11,646 bases of DNA, from NCBI GenBank assembly GCA_002385735.1, contig DGEB01000020.1:16375-28020 (forward strand), given 5' to 3'. The stretch is from Peptococcaceae bacterium UBA3937. GTDB taxonomy: Bacteria > Bacillota > Peptococcia > DRI-13 > DTU073. Of this stretch, positions 1 through 6,609 are shown one piece after another (the first letter of the stretch is position 1; the number at the start of each line of letters is the position of its first letter). The notes below the pieces were generated by a model. That model saw only the letters and a program-made list of their open reading frames with translations. It was not told the origin of the DNA and did no database searches. The position numbers and the translations under genes were made by a program.

Positions 1-477
<477 letters not shown>

Positions 478-483
478 ATGTTG

Positions 484-1041
484 ATGATGCAAGCTATTTT
501 TAGTGAAGCAGAAGATAAAATGAAAAAAGCGTCGGAGGTTCTACGGAAGGATTTTGCCACCATGCGGGCCGGCCGGGCTACCCCGTCCCTGCTCGATAAA
601 ATCCAGGTGGAATACTACGGCACGATGACCCCCCTTAATCAATTAGCGAACATTTCCGCACCGGAAGCTCATCTTTTGACGGTTCAGCCGTGGGACAACA
701 GTATTTTACCGGCCATCGAAAAAGCCATCCAGAAATCGGATTTAGGCTTAAATCCCAATAATGACGGGAGCATTATCCGGATTGCCGTTCCTCAGCTGAC
801 CGAAGAGCGGAGAGTTCAGCTAGTGAAGGCCGCCAAGAAGAAAGCGGAAGACGCCAAGGTGGTCGTACGGAATATCCGGCGGGAAGCCATTGAAAAAATC
901 AATAAAATGGAAAAAGGCAAAGAAATCTCGGAAGATGAAGCCAAAAAAGGACAGGATGAGATCCAAAAGCTGACGGATAAATTTGGCCAGGAAATCGACC
1001 GGATCTTAGAGAACAAAGAAAAGGAGATCATGGAGGTATAA
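484..1041 (+). CDS. frr: ribosome recycling factor
   Basis: Splits the post-termination 70S ribosome together with EF-G so that subunits can be reused; cytosolic and essential in most bacteria. From ATG 484 it is 185 residues, exactly the usual family length. Key stretches are MRAGRATPSLLDKI near residue 28, the hinge region with the short beta domain (YYGTMTPLNQLANISAPE), and the long helical C-terminal part with VRNIRREAIEKINKMEKG. These form the two-domain, L-shaped fold that mimics tRNA. The frame also opens at ATG 478, directly abutting the pyrH stop, and at ATG 487. I chose 484 because the Shine-Dalgarno GGGAGGT at 469-475 is then 8 nt away. It lies immediately downstream of pyrH as in most bacteria. 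Nothing in it is unusual. Confidence 0.96.
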   Translation: MMQAIFSEAEDKMKKASEVLRKDFATMRAGRATPSLLDKIQVEYYGTMTPLNQLANISAPEAHLLTVQPWDNSILPAIEKAIQKSDLGLNPNNDGSIIRIAVPQLTEERRVQLVKAAKKKAEDAKVVVRNIRREAIEKINKMEKGKEISEDEAKKGQDEIQKLTDKFGQEIDRILENKEKEIMEV

Positions 1042-1272
1042 GTGGAAACCCTGCACCTTTTGGGGAGGTCGGAAGAAGAAGTGAAGCAGTATCTTTCCCT
1101 TCATTATCCGCAACAGAAGTGGCAAATCGTTTCTACCAGATCCCCGTTTTGGGGGGAGAGGGAACAGGAAAAAGCTTCCGGCCTGGAAAAAAGAGTGATT
1201 CGCCTAAAAAAGAACGATGATTCTTTAGAGATACTCGTAGGGTATTTTAGACTGTCTGACGTCATGCGTTGA
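1042..1272 (+). CDS. small conserved-looking protein of unknown function
   Basis: A 76-residue protein with a GTG start that directly follows the frr stop codon; GGAGGT at 1032-1037 lies 4 nt upstream, inside the frr end. I do not recognise the family. The protein is hydrophilic, with no signal peptide and no membrane segment. An N-terminal stretch (LGRSEEEVKQYLSLHYP) looks helical, and two likely beta strands follow (KWQIVSTRSPFW; EKRVIRLKKND, SLEILVGYFRL). A basic and acidic loop, GEREQEKASGLEKR, lies between. The pattern, a helix then strands beginning with an LGRSEEE-like turn, vaguely recalls the Jag N-terminal domain, but the resemblance is too weak to name it. The B. subtilis order has no gene here. 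Spacing, frame, ribosome site and codon use like its neighbours all support a real gene co-transcribed with frr. A terminator-like hairpin begins at its stop codon. Confidence 0.75.
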   Translation: METLHLLGRSEEEVKQYLSLHYPQQKWQIVSTRSPFWGEREQEKASGLEKRVIRLKKNDDSLEILVGYFRLSDVMR

Positions 1273-1276
1273 AGCT

Positions 1277-1295
1277 ACCCCCTTAATGAGGGGGT
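1277..1295 (+). terminator. short terminator-like hairpin between the small gene and uppS
   Basis: A six-base stem (ACCCCC at 1277-1282 with GGGGGT at 1290-1295) closes a 7-base loop, TTAATGA, and is followed by TTTC. Outer bases TGAA (1270-1273) and TTCA (1297-1300) could add a weaker second stem. The U tract is short, so full termination is unlikely; partial termination or an RNA-processing or stability element is more plausible. It separates the pyrH-frr-small gene part from uppS onward and ends a few bases before the uppS ribosome site. Confidence 0.45.
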
Positions 1296-1303
1296 TTTCA
1301 ATT

Positions 1304-1310
1304 AAGGAGG
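1304..1310 (+). promoter_or_regulatory. uppS ribosome binding site, long spacing
   Basis: A near-perfect AAGGAGG. The only start codon in the uppS frame downstream and close by is ATG 1325, which leaves a 14-nt purine-rich spacer, longer than the usual 5-10 nt. The upstream in-frame ATG at 1286 lies in the hairpin loop, before this site, and has no ribosome site of its own, so 1325 is preferred. Confidence 0.6.
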
Positions 1311-1324
1311 AAAGAAAAAGCTCG

Positions 1325-2110
1325 ATGCTAAGACTATTTCGCCAAAGACAACCGGAAAAATCGAAAGCTATTACACCGACGGAGCTCACCCAGTATCCGA
1401 TGCCCCGGCATGTGGCGATCATCATGGATGGGAACGGCCGTTGGGCGAAAAAGAGAGGACTGCCCAGGGCGGCCGGTCACCGGTCCGGAGCCGAAGCCCT
1501 ACGGGGCGTGGTGAAAGCCTGCGGTGATTTGGGCATCCCATATCTGACGGTGTATGCTTTTTCTACGGAAAACTGGAAGAGGCCCCAGGAAGAAATCGAT
1601 GCTCTAATGGGCCTCTTGATTGAATATATTGAAAAAGAATTAGATGTTTTAAATAAAAACGAGGTGCGGATTAAAGCCATCGGTAATCTTAACCAACTGC
1701 CGGAAAAGGCGGTAAAATTAATCGAAAACGCGGAAAGGAAAACGGCCGCCAATAAGCGCCTGTACTTGCAGATCGCTTTGAATTACGGCGGGCGCAAGGA
1801 TATTATCAGGGCGGTGCAGCAACTGGCCGCGGATGTTTTGGCGGGTAAAGTGCGCTCGGAGCAAATCGAAGAACAGCTCTTCGCTTCCTATCTAAGTACC
1901 GGAGGCATTCCGGAGCCGGATTTAATCATCCGCACCGCCGGCGAAAAACGCTTGAGCAATTTTTTGCTTTGGGAATGCGCCTATAGCGAATTCTGGTTTC
2001 ATGAGGTCCTGTGGCCGGATTTTCATAAAGAGCATCTCTTTCAGGCCATTTACGATTTCCAGCATCGCCAGCGCCGTTTCGGCGGTCTGGTGAATGAGGA
2101 GAATAAATAA
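1325..2110 (+). CDS. uppS: undecaprenyl diphosphate synthase (cis-prenyltransferase)
   Basis: Adds isopentenyl diphosphate units in cis to farnesyl diphosphate to make the C55 lipid carrier for peptidoglycan and other wall polymers; a cytosolic, membrane-associated dimer. It is 261 residues, normal for the family. Seen in order: HVAIIMDGNGRWAKKRG at 29-45, with the catalytic Asp35 that binds Mg2+ and the diphosphate; AGHRSGAEALR at 50-60; TVYAFSTENWKRP at 75-87; ALNYGGRKDI at 151-160; and PEPDLIIRTAGEKRLSNFLLW at 197-216, which binds isopentenyl diphosphate. RTAGE replaces the commoner RTSGE or RTGGE, a mild change. The start ATG 1325 follows AAGGAGG by 14 nt. An in-frame ATG at 1286 would add 13 residues with no ribosome site. 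It is followed closely by cdsA, as in B. subtilis. Confidence 0.97.
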   Translation: MLRLFRQRQPEKSKAITPTELTQYPMPRHVAIIMDGNGRWAKKRGLPRAAGHRSGAEALRGVVKACGDLGIPYLTVYAFSTENWKRPQEEIDALMGLLIEYIEKELDVLNKNEVRIKAIGNLNQLPEKAVKLIENAERKTAANKRLYLQIALNYGGRKDIIRAVQQLAADVLAGKVRSEQIEEQLFASYLSTGGIPEPDLIIRTAGEKRLSNFLLWECAYSEFWFHEVLWPDFHKEHLFQAIYDFQHRQRRFGGLVNEENK

Positions 2111-2122
2111 AAAAGAAACGCT

Positions 2123-2130
2123 GGGTGATC
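2123..2130 (+). promoter_or_regulatory. cdsA ribosome binding site of the extended type
   Basis: GGGTGATC, ending 2 nt before ATG 2133. It matches the 3' half of the full complement of the 16S rRNA tail (the GGTGATC part), so pairing reaches closer to the start codon than usual. It supports ATG 2133 over the in-frame ATG 2094, which lies inside uppS. Confidence 0.5.
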
Positions 2131-2132
2131 AT

Positions 2133-2933
2133 ATGCTGTCCAAAAGAATTTTAAGCGCCCTAATCGGCATACCGTTGTTACTTTTCATTACTTACCAGGG
2201 GGATTATTATCTCCTGCTGGCCGTCTTTATTTTATCGATTTTAGCCCTGTCCGAATTTCGGAATATCAGTAACAAGGCCCAGTGTAAAATCATGGTGCTT
2301 CCCATGTGGGTCAGCGTACTTATATTACCGGTGGTCTATCTTTTCCACTATCAATATATTGCTAACATCCTCTTTTTTTATCTGGTTTTTTGTTATCTTT
2401 ATTTCCTTCTGTACTATCCCCGGTATTCACCCTTAGGCTTATCATTCACCCTTTTCGGGGCGCTCTACATTGCCTGGGGCTTTTTCCACCTGGTGCTTTT
2501 ACGGCAAATGGAGGCCGGATTTTGGTTGATCCTGTACGTTTTTCTGGTGGTCTGGAGCACGGACTCCGGGGCATATTTTATCGGCATCGTCACCGGCAAG
2601 CATAAATGGGCGCCAACCATTAGCCCCAAGAAAAGCTGGGAAGGCGTGGTCGGGGGCCTTTTAGTCAGCTTTTTGGCCGTCTGGCTCTATTGCCGTTTCG
2701 TGCCTGGCTTTTCTCCGGCGCAAACTAAAATCCTGTTAGGGATAACCCCCTTTGTTTCCTTTATCGGCCAGTGTGGCGATTTACTGGAAAGCACCTTGAA
2801 AAGGCATGCGGATCTAAAAGATTCGGGACAGCTTATTCCCGGCCATGGCGGTATCCTTGACCGCTTCGACAGCATGCTTTTGGCCGCGCCCTTTACCTAC
2901 TATTTGTTTAACCTTTTGGAAAGGATGATGTAG
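2133..2933 (+). CDS. cdsA: phosphatidate cytidylyltransferase (CDP-diacylglycerol synthase)
   Basis: Makes CDP-diacylglycerol from phosphatidic acid and CTP, the branch point for phosphatidylglycerol, cardiolipin and phosphatidylserine; a multi-pass inner membrane enzyme. It is 266 residues from ATG 2133. Several long hydrophobic segments are visible (for example residues 7-20, 24-40, 53-72, 75-95, 106-123, 130-150, 173-192 and 200-213). The family signature is complete at residues 220-246: S-x-L-K-R, then K-D, then LIPGHGGILDRFD. The Asp residues here bind the catalytic metals. The conserved DSGAYFIG...GKHKWAPTISPKKSWEG region is at 144-171. An upstream ATG at 2094 overlaps uppS and would add 13 polar residues; I prefer 2133 because of the ribosome site. 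It follows uppS by 22 bases, and its stop is 1 base before the TTG start of the next gene. Confidence 0.96.
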   Translation: MLSKRILSALIGIPLLLFITYQGDYYLLLAVFILSILALSEFRNISNKAQCKIMVLPMWVSVLILPVVYLFHYQYIANILFFYLVFCYLYFLLYYPRYSPLGLSFTLFGALYIAWGFFHLVLLRQMEAGFWLILYVFLVVWSTDSGAYFIGIVTGKHKWAPTISPKKSWEGVVGGLLVSFLAVWLYCRFVPGFSPAQTKILLGITPFVSFIGQCGDLLESTLKRHADLKDSGQLIPGHGGILDRFDSMLLAAPFTYYLFNLLERMM

Positions 2934-2934
2934 G

Positions 2935-4029
2935 TTGGATCCGGAAATCGAACGGTACAGCAAAATCATCTTGAAAGCCTTAATCCTTTTTGTGATCATG
3001 GTTACGGCCTATTTTGCCGTAAAGTTTTTTCTTCCCATGTCCGTTGATGTGTTGAAGCTGCTTCTGAAAGGCTTTTTGCCTTTTCTGGTTGCGGTTGTAT
3101 TGGCCGTGCTGATTGATCCTTTGGTGGATTGGCTGGAACAGAAAAGGCGCATGCCCAGGGGGCTGGCCGTTGGGATCGTGCTTATCTTTTTGATTGCCCT
3201 GATCATTTTGTTCATGGTGTTTGTCATTTCCCGGCTCGTGATCGAGTTGTCCGACCTATACAAGCATATACCCCAGTATACTCAGAGTTGGTATGGCTAT
3301 TTCCTGAACCTCATTGAAAGCATCCGCAACTACCTGACCAGTAATCCATTGCCCGCGGAGGCGCAGGAAGCCTTACGGAACAATATGAATACGGTGATTG
3401 ACCAGACCGCCGGCCTGATTGCCCGAATTACCAACTTCCTCTTTAGTGTTTTAACCGGTTTGCCTGGCTTTATCACCATTCTCCTCGTTTCGGCCCTGGC
3501 CACTTTCTTTATCAGTCGGGACAAGGCCGCAATCGCCCGGTTCTTTTATCAGTTGCTGCCGAATAAGTTTGTTAAACCGACCAGCACCGTGGTGGGGCAC
3601 ATCAGTGGTGCTCTGGTGGGGTTTTTCAGGGCGGAAACTATTTTAATCAGCATCACCGCCCTTTTAACCATCACCGGCCTTTATATCATCGGGATTGATT
3701 ACGCCTTAACGGCAGGAATTATTGTCGGGATTCTCGACCTGTTGCCGATTTTAGGGCCGGGGGCGTTCTTCCTGCCCTGGGCGATTATTGCCTTTGTTTC
3801 GGGGCGGATTTCTTTCGGGATTGCCCTCTTGATCATCTATGGGGTGGTGAGCACGGTGCGGCAATTAATCGAGCCGAAGATCCTTTCGCAGAGCATTGGG
3901 CTGAATCCGCTGGCCACGTTGGTAGCGATATACGTCGGCCTGCAGCTTTTAGGGATGGCCGGAATAATTATCGGACCCTTTCTCTTTATTTTAGGAAAAG
4001 GAATCTTGAAAGGATGGCGGCAAGCGTAG
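2935..4029 (+). CDS. AI-2E family membrane protein, YtvI-like
   Basis: A polytopic membrane protein of 364 residues in the AI-2E / UPF0118 permease family. The nearest namesake I can recognise is B. subtilis YtvI, a sporulation-associated member. Transported substrate, if any, is not established for YtvI-type members. Hydrophobic segments lie at about 12-33, 45-62, 78-100, 163-193, 228-252, 256-288, 294-304 and 325-356. A soluble central part runs from about 101 to 160. The FFISRDK motif (191-197) and the long C-terminal block are typical: LDLLPILGPGAFFLPWAI, then IYGVVSTVRQLIEPKILS, then IGLNPLATLVAIYVG. The start is TTG 2935, 1 base after the cdsA stop, with AAGGA at 2921-2925 as ribosome site, so it is probably translationally coupled to cdsA. 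Its place between cdsA and dxr is not part of the B. subtilis order. Confidence 0.88.
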   Translation: MDPEIERYSKIILKALILFVIMVTAYFAVKFFLPMSVDVLKLLLKGFLPFLVAVVLAVLIDPLVDWLEQKRRMPRGLAVGIVLIFLIALIILFMVFVISRLVIELSDLYKHIPQYTQSWYGYFLNLIESIRNYLTSNPLPAEAQEALRNNMNTVIDQTAGLIARITNFLFSVLTGLPGFITILLVSALATFFISRDKAAIARFFYQLLPNKFVKPTSTVVGHISGALVGFFRAETILISITALLTITGLYIIGIDYALTAGIIVGILDLLPILGPGAFFLPWAIIAFVSGRISFGIALLIIYGVVSTVRQLIEPKILSQSIGLNPLATLVAIYVGLQLLGMAGIIIGPFLFILGKGILKGWRQA

Positions 4030-4034
4030 TAAGA

Positions 4035-4063
4035 TTGTCTAAAGAGTGGTAACATGGTTTAAA
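4035..4063 (+). promoter_or_regulatory. possible sigma-A type promoter before dxr
   Basis: TTGTCT (4035-4040) and TTTAAA (4058-4063) are separated by exactly 17 bases, each with four of six consensus positions. They lie in the AT-rich 64-base gap before dxr, one of the few gaps in the block. It could give dxr and later genes a second start of transcription. Weak by eye; such matches arise by chance. Confidence 0.25.
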
Positions 4064-4093
4064 CTACAAGGAGAAAACTGTGGAGGTTTATTC

Positions 4094-5269
4094 ATGGCAA
4101 CAAAGGTGAAAAAAATTGTTCTCTTGGGTTCTACCGGCTCGGTGGGCCGGCAGGCCTTACAAGTAATCGACGCGTTTCCGGAGCAGTTTGAAATCATTGG
4201 TCTGGCCGCCGGAGGAAACCTGGAATTACTGGCGGCGCAAGTGGAAAAATACCGGCCCTTGGCCGTTTCTATCGGTTCGGAAAAAGATATAAACCGTTTT
4301 AAGGAATTGCTTTCCGGCCGGGGCACAAAGCTGCCCGCTCTTCTTTGCGGTCGGGACGGTCTGGTGAGTCTGGCCCAGACGCCGGAGTTGGAAATCCTTT
4401 TGGTGGCGGTAAGCGGGATTAATGGCCTGGAGCCAACCCTGGCCGCCCTGAAAAAACAAAAGACGGTGGCCTTAGCCAATAAGGAAACGATTGTAACCGC
4501 CGGGGCGCTGGTCATGGAGACCGCTCATGAAAACGGTGCCCGGCTTATTCCTGTCGATAGTGAACACTCGGCCATCTTCCAATGTATCGAAGAGGAGAAC
4601 CGGGGTGCCATTGATAAACTGCTTTTAACGGCTTCCGGCGGGCCCTTTTTGGCCTATTCCGCGGAGGAACTAGGGCAGGTTACGCCGGAGATGGCCCTAA
4701 AACACCCCAACTGGAAGATGGGCGCCAAAATTACTGTGGATTGCGCCGGGTTAATCAATAAAGGGCTGGAAGTAATCGAGGCCCATTGGCTGTTTAACAT
4801 GCCTTACGAAAAGATTGAAGTATTGATTCACCCGCAAAGTATTATCCATTCCATGGTGCAGTACGAAGACGGGGCGGTGCTGGCCCAGTTGGGCTCTCCC
4901 GATATGCGGGTACCCATCCAGTATGCCCTGACTTATCCTTACCGGAAGGCCAATCCTTTTCCGAAGCTGGATTTTACCCAGCTTCCGGCCTTAAGTTTTC
5001 AAAAACCGGATACCGAAAGGTTCCCGGGCTTGCTTCTTGCCTATACCGCGGGGAAAACCGGGGGAACCATGCCCACGGTTTACAACGGAGCCAACGAAGA
5101 AGCGGTGCGCTTTTTCCTGCAAAACCGTATAAGATTTGTGGATATCCCGCACATTATTGAAAAGGTGATGGAGTGGCATGAGCCGCTGGCAACTTTCGGG
5201 CTGGAGGAGATCGTGGAGATCGACCGGTGGGCGCGGGAGCAGGTTTCCCGGGTAATAGCTGCTTTGTAG
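4094..5269 (+). CDS. dxr: 1-deoxy-D-xylulose 5-phosphate reductoisomerase (DXR)
   Basis: Second step of the MEP isoprenoid pathway: rearranges and reduces 1-deoxyxylulose 5-phosphate to 2-C-methylerythritol 4-phosphate with NADPH and a divalent metal; cytosolic, target of fosmidomycin. It is 391 residues, normal length. Seen: NADPH loop GSTGSVG at 12-18; ALANKETIVTAG at 126-137; PVDSEHSAIFQ at 153-163 with metal ligands Asp155 and Glu157; SGGPF at 181-185; HPNWKMGAKITVDCAGLINK at 204-223 with Glu226 as third metal ligand; IHPQSIIHSMVQYEDG at 245-260; and a C-terminal helical domain. The motif normally written DSATLMNKG reads DCAGLINKG here, so the residue matching E. coli Ser222 is Cys217. 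All metal ligands and Asn222/Lys223 remain, so I expect an active enzyme. Start ATG 4094 follows GGAGGT (4082-4087) by 6 nt; an ATG at 4046 lacks a ribosome site. It stands upstream of rseP as in B. subtilis. Confidence 0.97.
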   Translation: MATKVKKIVLLGSTGSVGRQALQVIDAFPEQFEIIGLAAGGNLELLAAQVEKYRPLAVSIGSEKDINRFKELLSGRGTKLPALLCGRDGLVSLAQTPELEILLVAVSGINGLEPTLAALKKQKTVALANKETIVTAGALVMETAHENGARLIPVDSEHSAIFQCIEEENRGAIDKLLLTASGGPFLAYSAEELGQVTPEMALKHPNWKMGAKITVDCAGLINKGLEVIEAHWLFNMPYEKIEVLIHPQSIIHSMVQYEDGAVLAQLGSPDMRVPIQYALTYPYRKANPFPKLDFTQLPALSFQKPDTERFPGLLLAYTAGKTGGTMPTVYNGANEEAVRFFLQNRIRFVDIPHIIEKVMEWHEPLATFGLEEIVEIDRWAREQVSRVIAAL

Positions 5270-5385
5270 CTGGTGGAGCGTTAAGGCACAACTGCTTGAT
5301 GCCGATGGTGCTTGATAGCGGGGCAGATCAGCGCCAGCCACTTTAAGGACGAAGGTTATTTGATGGTATGGCCAGTTTTAGAACA

Positions 5386-5396
5386 GGGGAGTGATT
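5386..5396 (+). promoter_or_regulatory. rseP ribosome binding site that decides the start
   Basis: GGGGAGTGATT resembles the extended ribosome-binding consensus and lies just before GTG 5399, 7 nt from the end of GGGGAG. It favours GTG 5399 over ATG 5363, which has only GAAGG at 5351-5355 upstream. Confidence 0.5.
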
Positions 5397-5398
5397 TT

Positions 5399-6448
5399 GT
5401 GCAAACATTAATTGCAGCGATTATCGTTTTTGGGATAATCATTTTCGTGCATGAATTTGGCCATTTTATCATGGCCAAACTGACCGGGGTCCGGGTGGAA
5501 GAATTTAGCCTGGGGATGGGGCCTCTCCTTTTGGGGCACAAAAGGGGCGAAACCAAGTACAGTCTCCGGGCGATTCCCATCGGTGGGTATTGTAAGATGA
5601 CCGGCGAGAATTACGAAGCAGAAGAAGAGGTGCCGGAACATAAACGGTTCGATAAAAAACCGGTTTGGGCCCGGATGTCGATTATTGTGGCCGGCTCTTT
5701 CATGAATATATTGCTGGCGGTGGTTATTTTCGCGCTGCTTTATTCCGCGATCGGGATTCCTAAGGATTTTGGCAATACCATCGGCCAGGTGGAAGCAAAC
5801 AGTGTGGCAGAAGCCGGCGGTTTACAAGCCGGCGATCGTATCACGAAAATCAATGATCAAAGCGTTAAAAACTGGACTGACATTACCAAGGTGATTCATA
5901 ATTACCCTAATCAGGAGTTAACCCTGGAAATCCAAAGAGGGCAGGAGAAATTCACCGTGGCCCTGACTCCCCGCTATAACGAGGAACTGAAAATCGGGAT
6001 AATTGGGATTACTCCGTCGGAACAGGATATTATTTTCCAAAAAACCGGTGTTTTAAACGGGATCCGGCGGGGTTTTGAACAGACTTTTGCCATTACCCGC
6101 TTAATGCTGGAACAACTAGGTATGATGGTGACCGGAAAAGTGGCGGCGGATGGGGTGGCCGGACCGGTGGGGATTATTCAGTTAATCGGACAGTCGGCGG
6201 CCTATGGCTTCTTCTATGTCGCCAACTTTACCGCGATCATTTCGATTAACCTGGGGATCATTAACATGCTGCCAATTCCGGCCCTGGACGGATCGCGCTT
6301 TCTCTTCCTGTTATACGAAGGGATTTTCCGCCGGAGAATTAATCCGGAAAAAGAGAACTTTGTCCATCTCATCGGTTTTGCCCTGTTAATCATGCTGATG
6401 GTGTTCATCACTTATCAGGACGTTGCCCGGATTGCCCGCTCCTTCTAG
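5399..6448 (+). CDS. rseP: RseP/RasP-type site-2 zinc metalloprotease (M50B)
   Basis: Cleaves transmembrane segments of membrane proteins, typically anti-sigma factors after a first external cut, and clears signal-peptide remnants; an integral membrane protease. It is 349 residues from GTG 5399. The first membrane segment starts at once and carries the zinc-binding HEFGH at 18-22. A second hydrophobic segment is at about 93-118. One PDZ domain spans roughly 125-195 (GGLQAGDRITKINDQSV at 140-156). The C-terminal membrane part has NMLPIPALDGSR at 289-300, whose Asp297 is the third zinc ligand, and a last segment near 322-340. LDGSR instead of LDGGR is a known type of variation in Firmicutes as far as I recall. 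ATG 5363 would add 12 residues before the first helix and cannot be excluded. It lies between dxr and ispG; B. subtilis has its ortholog (rasP) between dxr and proS. Confidence 0.95.
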   Translation: MQTLIAAIIVFGIIIFVHEFGHFIMAKLTGVRVEEFSLGMGPLLLGHKRGETKYSLRAIPIGGYCKMTGENYEAEEEVPEHKRFDKKPVWARMSIIVAGSFMNILLAVVIFALLYSAIGIPKDFGNTIGQVEANSVAEAGGLQAGDRITKINDQSVKNWTDITKVIHNYPNQELTLEIQRGQEKFTVALTPRYNEELKIGIIGITPSEQDIIFQKTGVLNGIRRGFEQTFAITRLMLEQLGMMVTGKVAADGVAGPVGIIQLIGQSAAYGFFYVANFTAIISINLGIINMLPIPALDGSRFLFLLYEGIFRRRINPEKENFVHLIGFALLIMLMVFITYQDVARIARSF

Positions 6449-6496
6449 CCGGTAACCTGCACTTTGGGATCGGATTAATTAGCTGTGGAGAAAGGC

Positions 6497-6530
6497 TGGT
6501 GGAGGAGAGGGGGTTCGAACCCCTGTCCGG
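6497..6530 (-). ncRNA. 3'-terminal fragment of a tmRNA (or tRNA) gene
   Basis: Read on the - strand, this is a complete T-arm and acceptor 3' half. AGGGG pairs with CCCCT (6520-6524 with 6508-6512) around the seven-base loop TTCGAAC. The acceptor strand CTCCTCC, discriminator A and an encoded CCA ending at 6497 follow with exact tRNA spacing. GGAC immediately before the T-stem and a U two bases before the final CC of the acceptor (the G-U position of alanine-type acceptors) match the 3' end of tmRNA better than an ordinary tRNA. No matching 5' acceptor strand (GGAGGAG or GGGGGAG on the - strand) is seen within the next 200 bases, where ispG begins, and there is no tag-peptide frame or tmRNA 5' end. 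So the gene is not whole. It may be a remnant, for example an attachment-site copy left by an integrated element; no integrase is in the window. Confidence 0.5.
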
Positions 6531-6609
6531 CTGAATATGCATATAGAAACGGGCAGACCGGCGCATTTTAGCAAGCGGTGGTTCAGGCCAGGTAAAGGTG
6601 GTTGATGGA

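Noticed and set aside
1286..1324. An upstream uppS start at ATG 1286 adding 13 residues
   Set aside because: The ATG sits in the hairpin loop, before the AAGGAGG site, and the added residues have no family counterpart.
5270..5398. A small extra gene between dxr and rseP
   Set aside because: The only sizeable frame there is the in-frame extension of rseP from ATG 5312, which lacks a ribosome site and adds a non-homologous N-terminus.
5810..5840. GCCGGC repeats suggesting a hairpin
   Set aside because: They lie inside the PDZ coding region of rseP and are explained by Ala-Gly codons.
6380..6530. A two-piece (permuted) tmRNA with the acceptor piece first
   Set aside because: In that layout the coding piece follows downstream on the - strand, but only about 50 bases separate this element from the rseP coding end and nothing like the coding piece is seen.
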